This document shows positions 21,718 through 33,685 of a stretch of 64,000 nt of DNA, in pieces. A model generated the notes under the pieces. The model saw only the letters and a program-made list of their open reading frames with translations, searched no databases and had not been told where the DNA came from. The position numbers and the translations under genes were made by a program. Location of the stretch: contig JAULSU010000006.1 of assembly GCA_030512335.1 (NCBI GenBank), positions 930,001 through 994,000 on the forward strand. The letters run 5' to 3'. The DNA is from Immersiella caudata. Lineage: Eukaryota > Ascomycota > Sordariomycetes > Sordariales > Lasiosphaeriaceae. Within the stretch, counting starts at the first letter, position 1; each line of letters opens with the position of its first letter.

Positions 21718-23513
21718 TTGAAACTGACTTGGCGCGAATTCGAGAACATTACCACAAACATGAAACCCGACACTCTCGCGATTGAGGATCAAAACTCCGG
21801 CACCGCTGGCACAAAAACCGCGACCCAAGACGTTGAAACCAGTGAGGTCAAGGAAGATGAACCCGTCAATTCTGCTCGAAATCCGAAACTGACCGACGAT
21901 GCTACTCCGAACGACTCAAGGTTTCCCAATAAACACTTGGTCCGGACGAAACCCACGCAAGCGCCCCACGACAAGAAATTCACACCTTTTTGGCCTTACC
22001 TCGACAGACCAAGTGCAGCCGACGATGACATGCTGATAAGATTTGACGAACTCCATATGGATGAACAATGGATCGATTTGAATGTTCTTCGAAGCTGGTT
22101 GACCCACTGCGATCGGCACCATGGGGGCATATGCCGGTTCAACGAAGATGCGAACAACCTCTCTCGGCCAGTCAAGGGACCAGACTGGCTGATTGCCGTG
22201 GAGAACTTCCGAATTGTCAGGGCTTTCCCTAAGATGGCCTACTACGCCCTCAGCTACGTATGGGGTTCCTCCATGTCGAGTCCCATGGAATGCAGCAGCT
22301 GGTCGCGCAGTGACTAATGCCCCCGACTAATGCCCCCGACTAATGGCCAGCCCAGACGTACTCCAAAGGAGCCATCGGCCAGACAATTCCCAGTCCTGAA
22401 GCTGCTGCCGACACGGATTCCGAGACAGATCTGTCCCAATCTCACGACAACGGACCTTGTTTCATCGAGGGAATCACTCGCCGCGAGGTTCTACGTGACC
22501 AAGTGGCAAGCCTCATAAGGAGTAGCGTCTGGTATTCCCGGGGATGGACTTTCCAGGAAGAGATGTTCGCTCGCCGGGGTGCTCTCCAGCGTCGAAGGCC
22601 GTTTTGACGGCGGATTTATCAGCGGCCTCCCACAGGCTTTCTTCGACAGCGCGCTTCTGTGACAGCCCTAGCACGGAGATATGGAGCGCCGCCATGCTTC
22701 AGGCAAGCACCCAAACAACTCGTGTTTGCCCTCTTGAAATTGGGTTGGATGGCAGAGAGGCATTCCATGGTTGAGTCGGCGGTCTGGCTACGCATACATG
22801 CGTAAAAACCCAGAGGAATACCTAGAGCGACATCCATCTGTCTGGCAGAGGAAATCCTGGCAAACCAACTCGACTATCGAGTGGGCTTGGTCGGATAGCA
22901 TGGCGGGGGAAAAGCGTCCTGTGGGGGTTTCTGGTCACAAATATCGCGAGAGCTGTCATGACATCACAATCCCTCTACCGGCTGGCTGGACTCGCCATCG
23001 ATGCTCTGTCTCAGGCGAGCCTTAATTTCGACACGAAAGCGAAAAGAAACGAGAGTTTTGGTATCCCATACCCATTCCCGAACCAGGGTGCCAAAAGTCC
23101 TCCACATCAAAGCAAGGTATCTGTGGTGTCGCACCAGACATGCAAGGTCGCATTTGGGAGAGCCCTTCACTACGCTGAAGGGGGATCCATGTTGCGGTAT
23201 TTTGGGCTATGATGGAAGCTGGATAGGTTTAGCCCGATTTTCATCACGAGAAGTGCTTGGGCCATTTCACCGAGGCAGGAAGGAATTTGTTGAACTTTCA
23301 GCCGGCTCTGTCCTGAACCAAGAAAGTGAGAAGTACCGGTTTGATGAATAGGACAAAGAGGGATATCCCGGACACCAGAATCGCTATGAGTTTTTCAACG
23401 TTATGGCTATTGTATGGGAGGGGGATGTGGCTTACCGGGTGGCAATAGGGCGGATGATGAAGTCTGCATGGCGGCGATTGCCGACGGGGGAGATTGAGTC
23501 GACCTTGGAGTAA
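21718..23513 (+). pseudogene. Decayed HET-domain (heterokaryon incompatibility) gene
   Basis: The first 200 codons are open and end in the start of a HET domain: LRSWLTHCDRHHGGICRF, then DWLIAVENFRIVRAFPKMAY and YALSYVWGSS, which is the family's ALSYVWG motif. The frame stops at 22317 in a short tandem repeat. Later HET pieces appear in other frames: IRSSVWYSRGWTFQEEMFAR near 22520-22570 (the RGWTFQE motif), FVELSAGSV near 23290, and NVMAIVWEGDVAYRVAIGRM near 23398-23455, the usual C-terminus. The segment that should hold the YLWIDSLCI-type motif is missing. Several stops and frame changes separate the parts. HET genes drive allorecognition cell death; this copy should be inactive. Coordinates give the span of recognisable pieces. 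Confidence 0.82.
22308..22344. repeat. Short tandem repeat GACTAATGCCCCC
   Basis: The 13-base unit GACTAATGCCCCC is present twice in full, followed by a third partial copy (GACTAATG), directly at the point where the HET reading frame stops. It looks like replication slippage in a gene no longer under selection. Confidence 0.8.
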
Positions 23514-24597
23514 CCTCGAATTAGCTAAGATAGGTCACCTAAAAGGGTCAGACCAAGCTAAAGTCTCAGTAATTATGCCTCGACACCGAGAAGGCTATCT
23601 TGCACTGCCACATTCTTGATTTCTCACACTTACACAACCCTCTATCTTGCCCCGTTGGTGAAAGAGACGCCGTAGGGGGTCGGTCTAGAGTCTTCTACCT
23701 AGAACCAAGCCAACACTCTACAATTTGGTCTGATTTCGAGAATTAGGTCCCAAAAGGGAGGAAAGCCAAACAAGCTCTTGCAAAATCGATTATATGCTGA
23801 CTGCCCGGTCACGCTGAAAGAAGCCCGTCATCAATTTCAGAAGGAGGGGTTTGTCTTTCCTCCTTAGTAGACATAATGTTTTAGACTAAGACGAAAGTGA
23901 AGAGCTTTGATTCAGTCTTCAGTTAAGACACCGAGTCAACGTTTCTGGCGTATTTTGTCCTCCTTATGGAAGATTGGGATGCTAGTTTGTTCTTTACAGT
24001 AGGGGCCATGTTGGTGTTGTTTGGACTGAAGAATGCAATATGTGTGAAGATAGGGGGGATCGAGACCATCATTGCGTGCAACGATGGCTAAACTCAGTTC
24101 TACCGCCACGTGCTTGTGTCTCGGCCATGATTCTGCTGGGTTGTGTGCTTGACTCAGCCGTTTCATCGGTTTAGTCTCATTGGTGGATACCAGTGCCCCT
24201 TTCCCAGTATGGCATCGATGGTATAGCCCCCAACAGATCGTCAGACGAGAACTGATCTTCAATGAACAGGTGCCTGCAATCTACCCAGGTAATAAACCTC
24301 TGTGGTGTTGACTTTGCTTTGCTCTGTGATGCTGTGTTCTCCATCTCCTGGTTATTGACTGAACCCACATGTCATTCCTTCAAAAATCAGCCTGATATCG
24401 ACTGAAATGGCATCCAACTCGGCCAACAAGATAACAGCATTGGGAAGTCCAACGTCGCTCGAAATAGCCACTCGCATTGTATGTAGACTTGGTATCATCA
24501 AACTCATTATCAACCACCCTGCAAAACGCACGGCCAAATATTACTTCAGATAACTCCATCCCAACTCTAATCGAGATCGCCCAGCCGATGGCCATAT
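23514..24597. other. AT-richer intergenic stretch
   Basis: About 1.1 kb between the HET relic and the 3' end of the UNC93-like gene. No gene or recognisable repeat is seen; base composition is visibly more AT-rich than in the housekeeping block. Confidence 0.45.
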
Positions 24598-26249
24598 CTA
24601 AACCTCCTCCTCCTTATGCGCCTTTGTGGGAGCCCCCGTAGCTACCACATCCTCAATGGTCTCGTCGCTGAACTTAAGATCCTCTTCGACGGACACAGTA
24701 TCCTTGATGTTGAGCCAGATAACCGGGGCGGCGAAGATGAGCGATGCTGCAAGCAGCCCCCACTAATTTGAGAAGGCCGGTTAGTAAGATGTGCGTGGTA
24801 CAAGGTTGGCTCGACCTCGGGTGTGGTGTCTGGGATTACTCACAGTCGCGCCAAAAATGGCATTGTACGAGATTTGCAGACCATCCAGACGCCAGAACAC
24901 AGCGGCGCCGGCAGATTGGATACCCTTGTAGAAGCCAGTGAAGTTGGCAGCCTTGCGGCCAGAGTTGCTGAGCGCGCCAATGTACCTATGGGGGCGGTTA
25001 GAAGGCATCCGATCCTGATGGAGGGTGGGATAACTCACCAGTAGATGCACGTCTGCCAAGCGGCGTCATAGAAGGCGTAGAACATGAGCAGGAACATGGG
25101 TCCAAGGTACTTGCTGCCGTCCGTCCAGTCGATACGAACGTAGGACAATCCCTCGTCGGCCTCGACGATCTCGCGGGGGGCTTGGTCCTTCTGCCAGGCC
25201 CAGCCGCCGCCCCAGATGATGAAGGTCAGGGCAATCAGGGAGATGAAGCTAGCCTTGGCACGAACGGTACGGCGCGCCTTGGCGAAGTCGAGGGCGTAGC
25301 CGAAGATGCTCGCACCGATGATCTGGCTGGTCCAGTAGAGCGTGTTGTTGAGGGCGCGGGTGCGGGTGGTGAAGTGGGCGCCGTTCATGTTGTTGAGCTG
25401 GTACGTGTAGAAGATATTGGAGGAGAAGAACATGGGGAAGAGAAGAATAACCCAGGGGTTCTGCATGATGGTCTCGAACAAGCCAATGATCTCGGTCTTC
25501 CAGCTTGGGTTCTTCATCAGGATGACCTTGCTGCCGTCCTTCCGGATCACTTTGCCAGCGTCGCAAAGTCCCAGCGCCAAGATGGCACCAAGGAGCATGA
25601 GAACGATGAGACCGATGTAGGTACCGTCGGTAACAGGGCCGGCCGTCTTGTTGGCGTTTTGTCCGAGGAAAACCAGGGCGCCAACGACGCCGCCCAGGTT
25701 GAAGATCATCCAAAACCAGGAGATGTAGCGGCCCTTTTCAGCCTCGGGCGGGTAGCTGACCATGATGGTGCCCTGAGCGGTCCAGAGAAGACCGGCGCAC
25801 ACACCGAGAAAGGCGCCGGCAAAGATGACGAAGCCATCATTTTGGTTGTGGCTGTAGGACAGGAAGCTGGCAGCGTAAATGGAGTAACCGAGACCGCCAA
25901 ACGCCAATGTGATCCTCACGCCAAGCTTGTTGGCGATACTACCGGAGAAGAAGGCAACGACAGCGAAAGTCGAGTACAGCGCAGTGGCGGCGTTTGTTTG
26001 CGCCTTCGGGTTGACCTGACCGCCGGCGCCAATGCCAGTGAGGGCGTTGAACATGCCCGGGCAGAGGAAGCACACGAGGGAGACGAGGAGGAGCTGAGTG
26101 GCGGGCGACGCATACCACGCTTCCTTCTTGCCGATCTTGATTCCCTTGTACATCCATCCCGGGGGTCGGGGGACAGGCGCGTCCGTTGCGGTGGTGATTT
26201 CGGGGGAAGCTTCGGTGGCCGTAGCCGCCGCCTTGGTGTCGTCGGCCAT
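24598..26249 (-). CDS. UNC93-like major facilitator transporter
   Basis: Exons 26249-25039, 24985-24844 and 24762-24598; 505 residues. The N-terminal 50 residues are hydrophilic, then about eleven membrane helices follow. Family landmarks of the fungal UNC93-like (DUF895) group are YASPATQLLLVSLVCFLCPG, MFNALTGIGAGGQ, GLLWTAQGTIMVSYPPEAEK, and the last-exon motif YIGALSNSGRKAANFTGFYK with SAGAAVFWRLDG. The C-terminus is acidic and cytosolic (DETIEDVVATGAPTKAHKEE). It lies in the plasma or an internal membrane; the transported compound is unknown for this fungal group. The two 3' introns (53 and 81 nt) are required to reach the conserved last helices. Confidence 0.9.
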
Positions 26250-29200
26250 GGTAAACTGCAGGATCGCCGGTGTCGGTGAGGGACGGCGAGATGTGAGCCG
26301 GAGCTAGACCCGAGAACCTGGCGTGGCAATGGAAATATAGAGGCGGAGTGGAGAAGAGCGCTCGAGATCTCGCAGCACGGAATCAAGCGGCCGTGCCGAT
26401 ATATGGAGCTCCAATACCCTGAATGCTTGGATCCCGCACGGCTAAAGTAGGCTCGGGGTGGGCTGGAAGGGGATGTGGCACGGAAATAAATGGATGGGTA
26501 GGGGTCGCGATAGGCAGAAGGAAAGATAGAAAGCAGCTGTCGGACACGACGGATTCTTGATGCGAGGCCAATGCAACACCTCACGTAACAGCAGATTTGG
26601 GGGCAGGCGCGATCAGGCATGTGCTTGCTGCCTGTGTCTGCTGTTTGCTGGTCGCTGGCTTCGTTCGCACTTGGGACTTGGGACCAACACATGAACGCAA
26701 GCTACGTGACAGCTCCGAGTGCTGCGACCATCCCCGCTGAAAATGGACCCCTCCGAGATTTAAGGTAACACGGCGATAGGTGTGGCGTCAACCCGCGTTA
26801 TCACGAGACAAGGGCCGGGATGACATCGGCCAGCTTCGACTTCGCTGCTGGCTTGTTTGTCCCGACTTTGTGGGCTGGGGTGGACTGAGGCTTGTTCCAA
26901 GTTGGGTGCCGCGCCTGCGGCTGTTGGCGAGGGAGAACGAAAGGAAAGAAACAAGCCGGAAAGCTTGTCGCGGCCCTGCGAGGAGGCGGGAACAGAGGGA
27001 GTGGACAAACGGACTGGAGATGAGCGCACCCTCCCCATCAATGCCTGTTTATTGCTGATTGCTTATTTCTTTACCGGCCGTTGACGGTAGTGGTTTGACA
27101 GGAACGTGCCGCGGGGCCGCGCTGGGTCGGCGCCGGAGTCTGGAGCCAATTGGCATCGGGATCCAGAGAGGGGACATGTTGTGTATCCGCCGCCGCTGCG
27201 ACTCCATGGGTAGGTCTGGCCGACGGGTTGCTGCGTTTGCATGGCGCTCGACGGCGGGGAACACGAGCACGGAGCTGGCGTCGAGTTGAAAATGCCCGTG
27301 ACAACAGCCAGACGCTGGGTGAAGTGTTGAAAAAGGGATAAGATCGCGGCGATAAGATGACCGTCCACGACACCGGACCGAATGCAAAAGCTGCTTTCGT
27401 TGTGATTGGCTTTGCCCCTTGGACACGCGAGCCGTCAATTCCTTGCCTACTGGCAGACGGTTTCTTTAGGAAGGAGCAGCGTTGGAGCGCACAGGCGGCG
27501 CCAAGACCACCTCAACGGCAAGCCAAGCGGCCAAGCAGCGCGGAGTTTTGGCCCCGCCCTGCATAACCGTCCAGAGTGCGGGCGCTGCGAAGAAAAATGT
27601 GGCCACATCCCGCCGCGGGCAGCCATGTAACGTTTCTCACAGACAACCAGAAACCAGCCATCCATTGGCAGCTTGATTTCTGTCCAAGGGCTGTCTCAAC
27701 GTCGAACGCGGGCGCAAGCAACTTCGTAATACCTACTGCACTGTCTGGGCTAAGGCGCCTCCAGTCTTTAGGTTTCAATCCCCACATGTCACCAACCACG
27801 AGCATTCCCAAACCAGCCGTGCTGGGGAGAGCTCAATCAGAGCGGCTGGCTTCGGTTATCTTGCGGAGTGCGATATCGAAAGTGAAGTACGAGGTTCCAT
27901 GGATCCTTCAGCTGCGTGTCCAAAGGGCCTCAGGCGATATCGCCCCACAGAAGCAGTCACGTTTCGGCAGACTGTATCCTCTGGAACGCCGCAACTGGAC
28001 AAAAGCTCGGAAAACATTTTCGTATCTTTATCTTTATAATGGGACAAGGGAAATTCAGCGAGAACAATAGAGGGGTTACCTTGGGTATGTTTTAGTTTGG
28101 AGGCCATAGTCAGATGCAGTGACAGAGCAACCCTGAGGCAGAAGGAAACCCGACCTCGCCGACACTCCAACTCACTACCCACAGACTGGTCTTCGCGCTG
28201 ACCCAAGCAGCCATCAACCTATCGGTCCAACCCCTGACGCTCGCGAGGATTCCTAGATGCGCGCAATCTGTTCCTGAAGGGGTCCCAGGGGCCATGCGGC
28301 TCTTGGTGAGGGGTTGCCATCAGTCAGGCGCGACTGGGCGCGTTGGCTGGTATGTCGCGCCAAAGATTTGGGTGAAACCAGACCCGACATGATCAACTGA
28401 ACCTGATGTAAACTCACATGGGAATTTGAGTTGGTGATGCTGGAGGGGTCAAGCCATGAGATGGATTGACGCCCGAGCGCTACGCAAGAATCTGGCCAAG
28501 GCCAGAATGCCGGACTCCTCCAGCGTGGTTCGTCGCGCGACTTCGTACTTGTCAGGTCACACGCAATTGCAAGTCTGGAGCAACTCCGCGGTGAGAATTT
28601 ACCTGCGGGGTGAGGCGACGAGCTTCGAGGGGGAGACATGGTTCTCCAGGCTTGGCATTCTCTGGTTGGGGGCTGGGACTGGAGAGAAGCGCTCGGGATC
28701 CAGTAAATCCGCTCCGCCCAAATATGCCTGTGGGGATCGTGAGATTTGTCGTTTTGAATCCCGTCGCCCGAGTCAGCTGCATTTCGGATAGCCGGACCAG
28801 ACCGCCTCACGTTGTCGCCGCCAGTCCAGCGGAGCGGGAGATGAAGCGACGACATCTTGAGCGAAAGCCGACGAAAAAATCGGCCCCTAGGGCCTTGGCG
28901 CGCTCTCGGCAGCTCGACTGCCGCAGCCCCGCAAGCCCTGAGGACCCCCACTAATGTTGAGGGAATGCCTCGATGACGTCATCGCCTTCAACGATTCGCA
29001 GCATCGACTGACAAAGCTAAATTGCTCAGCCCTGAACAATTGAATCACCAAAGCAGCGAAGATACTTGAAGCCTCTGAATCCAAGGGAGATTGTCGTGGG
29101 CCGACTCCTGAGTGTTGTGGGGAGAAATATGGAAAGTCGATGGCGATGTTGGTGGGGGGAGCTCTCCGTGCCTGCCGCAGACACCCCACCATTGTTGGAG

Positions 29201-29440
29201 ACGAGGGCATGACTGGACCAGCAATGCCTGACCAGCAGCTTCATGATGTGTGCTAGCTATGACATATTTAATCCAAAGCGCTCTTTTTCGCTGGCTGATT
29301 GTCCAAATCCACTTTTTGGGTAATTTTTTCTGTTTTTGTGGTTGTGTCGTCGTTCCCTTTGTTGTTTTCCTGTCGTGTGCCGCGATTGAACTCTCCGCTC
29401 TGGTCCGTCTCCCGGTTGTGTCTTCTCTCGTTGTCTCGAA
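26250..29440. other. Long gene-free stretch (3.2 kb)
   Basis: This lies between the divergent starts of the UNC93-like gene (minus) and ACH1 (plus). Open frames of up to about 230 codons exist but have Arg/Ser-rich composition of the kind seen in wrong frames, and show no domain, signal peptide or plausible splice structure. The last about 200 bp are T-rich and probably form the ACH1 leader. Confidence 0.5.
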
Positions 29441-31197
29441 ATGGCGTCTCCCATCGCATCGGCAGCTCTCAAGTCGCGCATCAAGCGCCCTTCCATGCTG
29501 AAGAAGCTGTGCAGCCCCGAGGACCTTCTTCACTACTTCCCTAATGGCTCGTACATCGGCTGGTCCGGTTTTACGGGAGTTGGCTATCCCAAGTATGTCT
29601 GACCTCTTTGGCTATCCCTTCCGTCGAGAAAGAAATGGAGCTGACTGTGCGCGCGCAGGAAGATGCCGGTGTTCCTTGCCGACCACGTCGAGACGAACAA
29701 CCTCCAGGGGAGGCTTCGCTACAGCCTCTTCGTGGGCGCGTCGTCGGGCGCCGAGACCGAGAACCGATGGGCCGGTCTGGATATGATCGAGAGACGGAGT
29801 CCTCATCAGGTCGGAAAGGCAATCTCCAAGGGAATCAACGAGGGTCGGATCACCTTCTTCGATAAGCACTTGTCCATGTTCCCCGTCGACCTCGTCTACG
29901 TATGGACCCCTTCGAATGGAAAGCTGAAAAGGAATAGGAACTGACATAGGTGGACAGGGCTTTTACACTAAGGACAGGCCGTCGAACAAACTGGATGTTG
30001 TCGTCGTCGAGGCTACCGAGATCAAGGAGGATGGCAGCATCGTCCCCGGTGCCTCCGTCGGCGCAACTCCTGAGCTCGTCCAGCTTGCGGACAAGGTAGG
30101 CGATCTCAACCCTAACTTGGGCGCTGGTAGTATGCTGACGTTGGTAGATCATTATCGAGGTCAACACTTCGATCCCCAACTTCAGCGGCCTCCACGATAT
30201 CACCATGACAGATCTCCCTCCCAACCGAAAGCCCTACCTTATCATGGGTGTCGAGGACCGCATTGGCACCACTTCGATCCCCATCGACCCCGAGAAGGTT
30301 GTTGGTGTTCTTGAGTCGGACTACCCGGATCAGACCTCGGAGAACACCCCGGCCGATGAGGCCTCCCAGCGCATCGCCGGCCACTTGATCGAGTTTCTCG
30401 AGCACGAGGTCCGCTTCGGTCGTCTGCCCCCCAACCTACTTCCTCTCCAGTCTGGAATTGGCAACATTGCCAACGCCGTCATCGGTGGTCTCGAGAAATC
30501 CAATTTCAAGAACCTCAAGGTCTGGACCGAGGTTATCCAAGACACCTTCCTCGATCTCTTCGACTCGGGTCGTCTCGACTTTGCCACCGCGACGTCGGTT
30601 CGCTTCTCGCCGACCGGTTTCGACCGATTCTACCGCAACTGGGAGACGTATAAGGACAAGCTTCTGCTCCGCTCGCAGCAGGTCAGCAACTCCCCAGAGA
30701 TCATCCGTCGTCTCGGCGTTATCGGTATGAACACACCTGTTGAGGTCGATATCTACGCGCACGCCAACTCGACTTGCGTCATGGGCAGCCGCATGCTCAA
30801 CGGCCTCGGTGGCTCTGCCGACTTCCTCCGCAGCTCCAAGTACAGCATCATGCACACGCCTTCGACGCGTCCTTCCAAGACTGACCCCCACGGCGTTAGC
30901 TGCATTGTCCCCATGTGCACTCACGTCGACCAGACCGAGCACGACTTGGACGTCATCGTCACAGAGAACGGTCTGGCCGATGTCCGTGGTCTCAGCCCCC
31001 GCGAGCGTGCGCGCGTCATCATTGACAAGTGCGCTCACGACGTGTACAAGCCCATCCTGAAGGCTTACTTCGAGAAGGCCGAGAGCGAGTGCCTGCGCAA
31101 GGGCATGGGTCACGAGCCCCACATGCTCTTCAACACTTTCGACATGCACAAGGCTCTCCAGGAGGAGGGCAGCATGGCCAAGATCAAGTCTTGGTAA
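29441..31197 (+). CDS. ach1: Acetyl-CoA hydrolase / CoA transferase Ach1
   Basis: Exons 29441-29592, 29659-29899, 29958-30095 and 30148-31197; 526 residues, the normal length of fungal Ach1. The enzyme moves CoA between short acyl groups (succinyl-CoA to acetate, propionyl-CoA detoxification) in mitochondria. Recognisable blocks are SPEDLLHYFPNGSYIGWSGF and TGVGYPKKMPVFLADHV across intron 1, FDKHLSMFPVDLVYGFYTKD across intron 2, LPLQSGIGNIANAVIGGL (family CoA-transferase loop), and HANSTCVMGSRMLNGLGGSA. VTENGLADVRGLSPRERA marks the C-terminal part. Splice choices are set by this conserved protein frame. Third-position C is strongly preferred, suggesting high expression. Confidence 0.96.
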
Positions 31198-31988
31198 GCA
31201 AGGTTTGCAAGATAAGGTTGCGCTATCTTGATGTATATAGTTTGGATAGGCGGCATGTGAGCGATTTAGTTGTGATGTTTGAGTGCATCTCCCCTTGCGT
31301 TCCCTCAGGGACGGGGGATCAGGCGTTCAGGGGCAGGGCCTATCAAATTGGATTGCTTCCGAGATTTGATGAGCTGTGTTTCTTGCATCTCTAAGGCGTG
31401 ATATCTTCCATGTTGCCCCAGTGCACAAAAGACGTTCTGGGCACGTCGTGATCGATCTCCTTCACCGGAGCCCTGTCGGGAGACAGCCAGCTTGTGATTG
31501 TCACGAGTGCCATCATGGCTTGTTCCTCCAGCTCTCATCTCCATCCCCAACTGTGGATCATGTCGTCCAGCTGATCCGTTGAGACCCAACGTGGCCGAAC
31601 TCAAAAAGCTTATCGGTCTATCTCGTTGTAATCGAAGCGCCTCAACTACTGCCGCATTCTCATCGACGAGAGCCACAACGTCTTCGATATAAGCCATCAC
31701 CCCCAACAGCCAATGGCTGTATCCATCGTCCGACCCAACACAGTTTTTGTATCTCGAGTAGCCGAACGGCAACCTTCACCGTCGTCTAGACACCATGTTG
31801 GCGTTACACTTCCGATGCCGACGCCTCCCAGAGAAACCTGCTCAGGGAGAGAACTTCCCGACACGAGAACGTGCCCAGTTCTCACCCGCCCCCTTGATTC
31901 CCGGCCGAGGGAATCAAGGTATATATTTCCCCCCGAACCACCCTCCCCCCCCTTCCTCCTTATCCCCTCTCGGCCGTGACATCCATTC
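31198..31988. other. ACH1 3' region and promoter of the next gene
   Basis: No coding region is seen. GGTATATATTTCC at 31918-31930 is a good TATA-like box, about 60 bp before the ATG at 31989 and about 125 bp before the ATG at 32055. A C/CT-rich tract follows it (31930-31970). Confidence 0.5.
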
Positions 31989-33440
31989 ATGCCAGTCACC
32001 AAGCCAGGCCTGGTTCACTTCTGGCAGCCTGCAAACACCAAAACAGGCGCCATCATGTCCGACACCTCCTCCGTCCGCGCCCTCTTCGGCAGCGCCTCCT
32101 CCTCCCCCGCCGACAAGCTTCCCTCCTACACCACCAACCCCGCTCCCAGCCGCATGGCTCGCATCCGCAATGCCCTTTTCCCCATCTTCACCCTCCTCCT
32201 CCTCGCCGGCACCCTAGGTCTCTCCATCGCGACTTACATCCTCCTGCAACACACTTACAAACACCAACACTACGTCATGGATGATATCGACTATCTTGGT
32301 GACAAGGTTTATGACCTGCGCAGCATGAGCGAAGATATCCTCGACATCGCCGACGACGGGTATGACCACCTCAGGCAGCTGGATTACCTCGCACCGGATG
32401 TCCTTTACGTGCCCAACCCGAATGATCCCGAGGAGTTCCTGACGCTGATCATTCCGCCCGCGGTGGACCCCGAGGTTCCGTTTGTGGGGGAGTTTAGAAA
32501 CCCTGATTTCAACGGGCTGCGGAGGACCATCCCGAATCAGAATGAGTTGTGGGAACGGATTGACTGGGAGAAGACGTTGGCGCAGGTTCCGGCGATGACT
32601 ATGGGTGGTCCGAAGTCGGGATCTGGGTTGAAGAGACGGGAGATTGAGGCTGTGCTAAAGCCTGAGTCCCAGGCTGGCGTGGAGAAGAGAGGGGAGAACT
32701 TTGTGTTGCCGGTGCCGGAGCATATGATGCCGCAGAGCGAGGCGGAGAGAACGCTTAAGCTGAACCCGCTGCTGGCGATGAGCTCCGTGGCGGCTGCGTT
32801 GGAGCTTCAGGAGAAGAAGCCAAATGCATTCGATTTTCCCGAGCTCGAGAGCGGGAGTGACAACGACAGTGGCAGCGGGAGTGACAGTTGGAGCGAGAGT
32901 GGTAATGACAGCGACAGCAACAGCGATAGCGACAGCGACAGCGACAGCGAGGACGAGTTCATCGCTGCGCCCTACCTTCCCGAAGCCTCCCCTTACCTTC
33001 CCTCCCCCATGCCTGAGGTCCCCTGGGAGGAAGTGCCCTGGCCCCCAGTCCTGGGTCTTCAACCGGAGGATCAGAGTCTCCAGTGCCAGATGATCAGCGC
33101 GCTTGATCCTGGTGACTGGCGTTGCCGAAGAGTCATAATGCCCAAGACCGATGGCCTGATCAAGCGCCAGCTTACAGGAACCGGCCTCGACCGCGTGGTT
33201 GAGTCGCAGTCGAAGACGAACTCTCAGATCGCCGGTGGCTCGATGGCGTTGCCCGGGAGCCAAAAGGGTCGGCCGAACCGCAACAGCGCGACCCAGAAGG
33301 CCTGGAAGGCCGCTCATGGCCAGATGTTCGATCCTCCTCGAGGGCCGAAGAAGTCCGGCGATGGAGGCATGTACTCGAAGCAGGGATGGGAGCCCCTTGG
33401 AGAGGGCGGTGTCCACTGGAGAAACTCTCCAAAGGCTTAG
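31989..33440 (+). CDS. Type II membrane protein with Ser-Asp tract, function unknown
   Basis: Single exon of 483 residues; a second in-frame ATG at 32055 (MSDTSSVRALFG) may be the true start because the TATA-like box is close to the first. One membrane helix (NALFPIFTLLLLAGTLGLSI) follows a short basic N-terminus (MARIR), giving a type II signal anchor with the bulk of the protein outside the cytosol. The outer part has Kex2-type dibasic sites (LKRRE, EKRGE, IKRQL), and a Ser/Asp/Gly tract at 32848-32955 (SDSDSDSDSE). A Pro-rich stretch (SPYLPSPMPEVPWEEVPWPP) and two cysteine pairs (SLQCQ, WRCRR) follow. I do not recognise a family. Kex2 cleavage and passage through the secretory pathway are inferences. 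It is convergent with the MFS gene (245 bp apart). Confidence 0.65.
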   Translation: MPVTKPGLVHFWQPANTKTGAIMSDTSSVRALFGSASSSPADKLPSYTTNPAPSRMARIRNALFPIFTLLLLAGTLGLSIATYILLQHTYKHQHYVMDDIDYLGDKVYDLRSMSEDILDIADDGYDHLRQLDYLAPDVLYVPNPNDPEEFLTLIIPPAVDPEVPFVGEFRNPDFNGLRRTIPNQNELWERIDWEKTLAQVPAMTMGGPKSGSGLKRREIEAVLKPESQAGVEKRGENFVLPVPEHMMPQSEAERTLKLNPLLAMSSVAAALELQEKKPNAFDFPELESGSDNDSGSGSDSWSESGNDSDSNSDSDSDSDSEDEFIAAPYLPEASPYLPSPMPEVPWEEVPWPPVLGLQPEDQSLQCQMISALDPGDWRCRRVIMPKTDGLIKRQLTGTGLDRVVESQSKTNSQIAGGSMALPGSQKGRPNRNSATQKAWKAAHGQMFDPPRGPKKSGDGGMYSKQGWEPLGEGGVHWRNSPKA

Positions 33441-33685
33441 CATGGCGAAGGACTTGGAGTGTGAGCAGCAAGGGGATTGATGGACTTTGGGATCTGGGCG
33501 TCGGCGTCAGGCGCTCAGTGCAGCGGACCCGGACGGAACACTCGTCTATTCCCAACGCTTCGAAGTGGTCGAGGTGTTTCTGGGTAAGATTCTCTTTAGT
33601 GCTGCTAATGTTTGTTCGTTTTTGATATTCTGGATACTCGGAAATAGCTGAATTGACGTAATGAGCCACGAGCAACATCGTCCCC

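Noticed and set aside
29045..29533. Minus-strand open frame of 162 codons overlapping the ACH1 start
   Set aside because: It runs against the first ACH1 exon and is rich in Lys/Thr/Arg without any motif.
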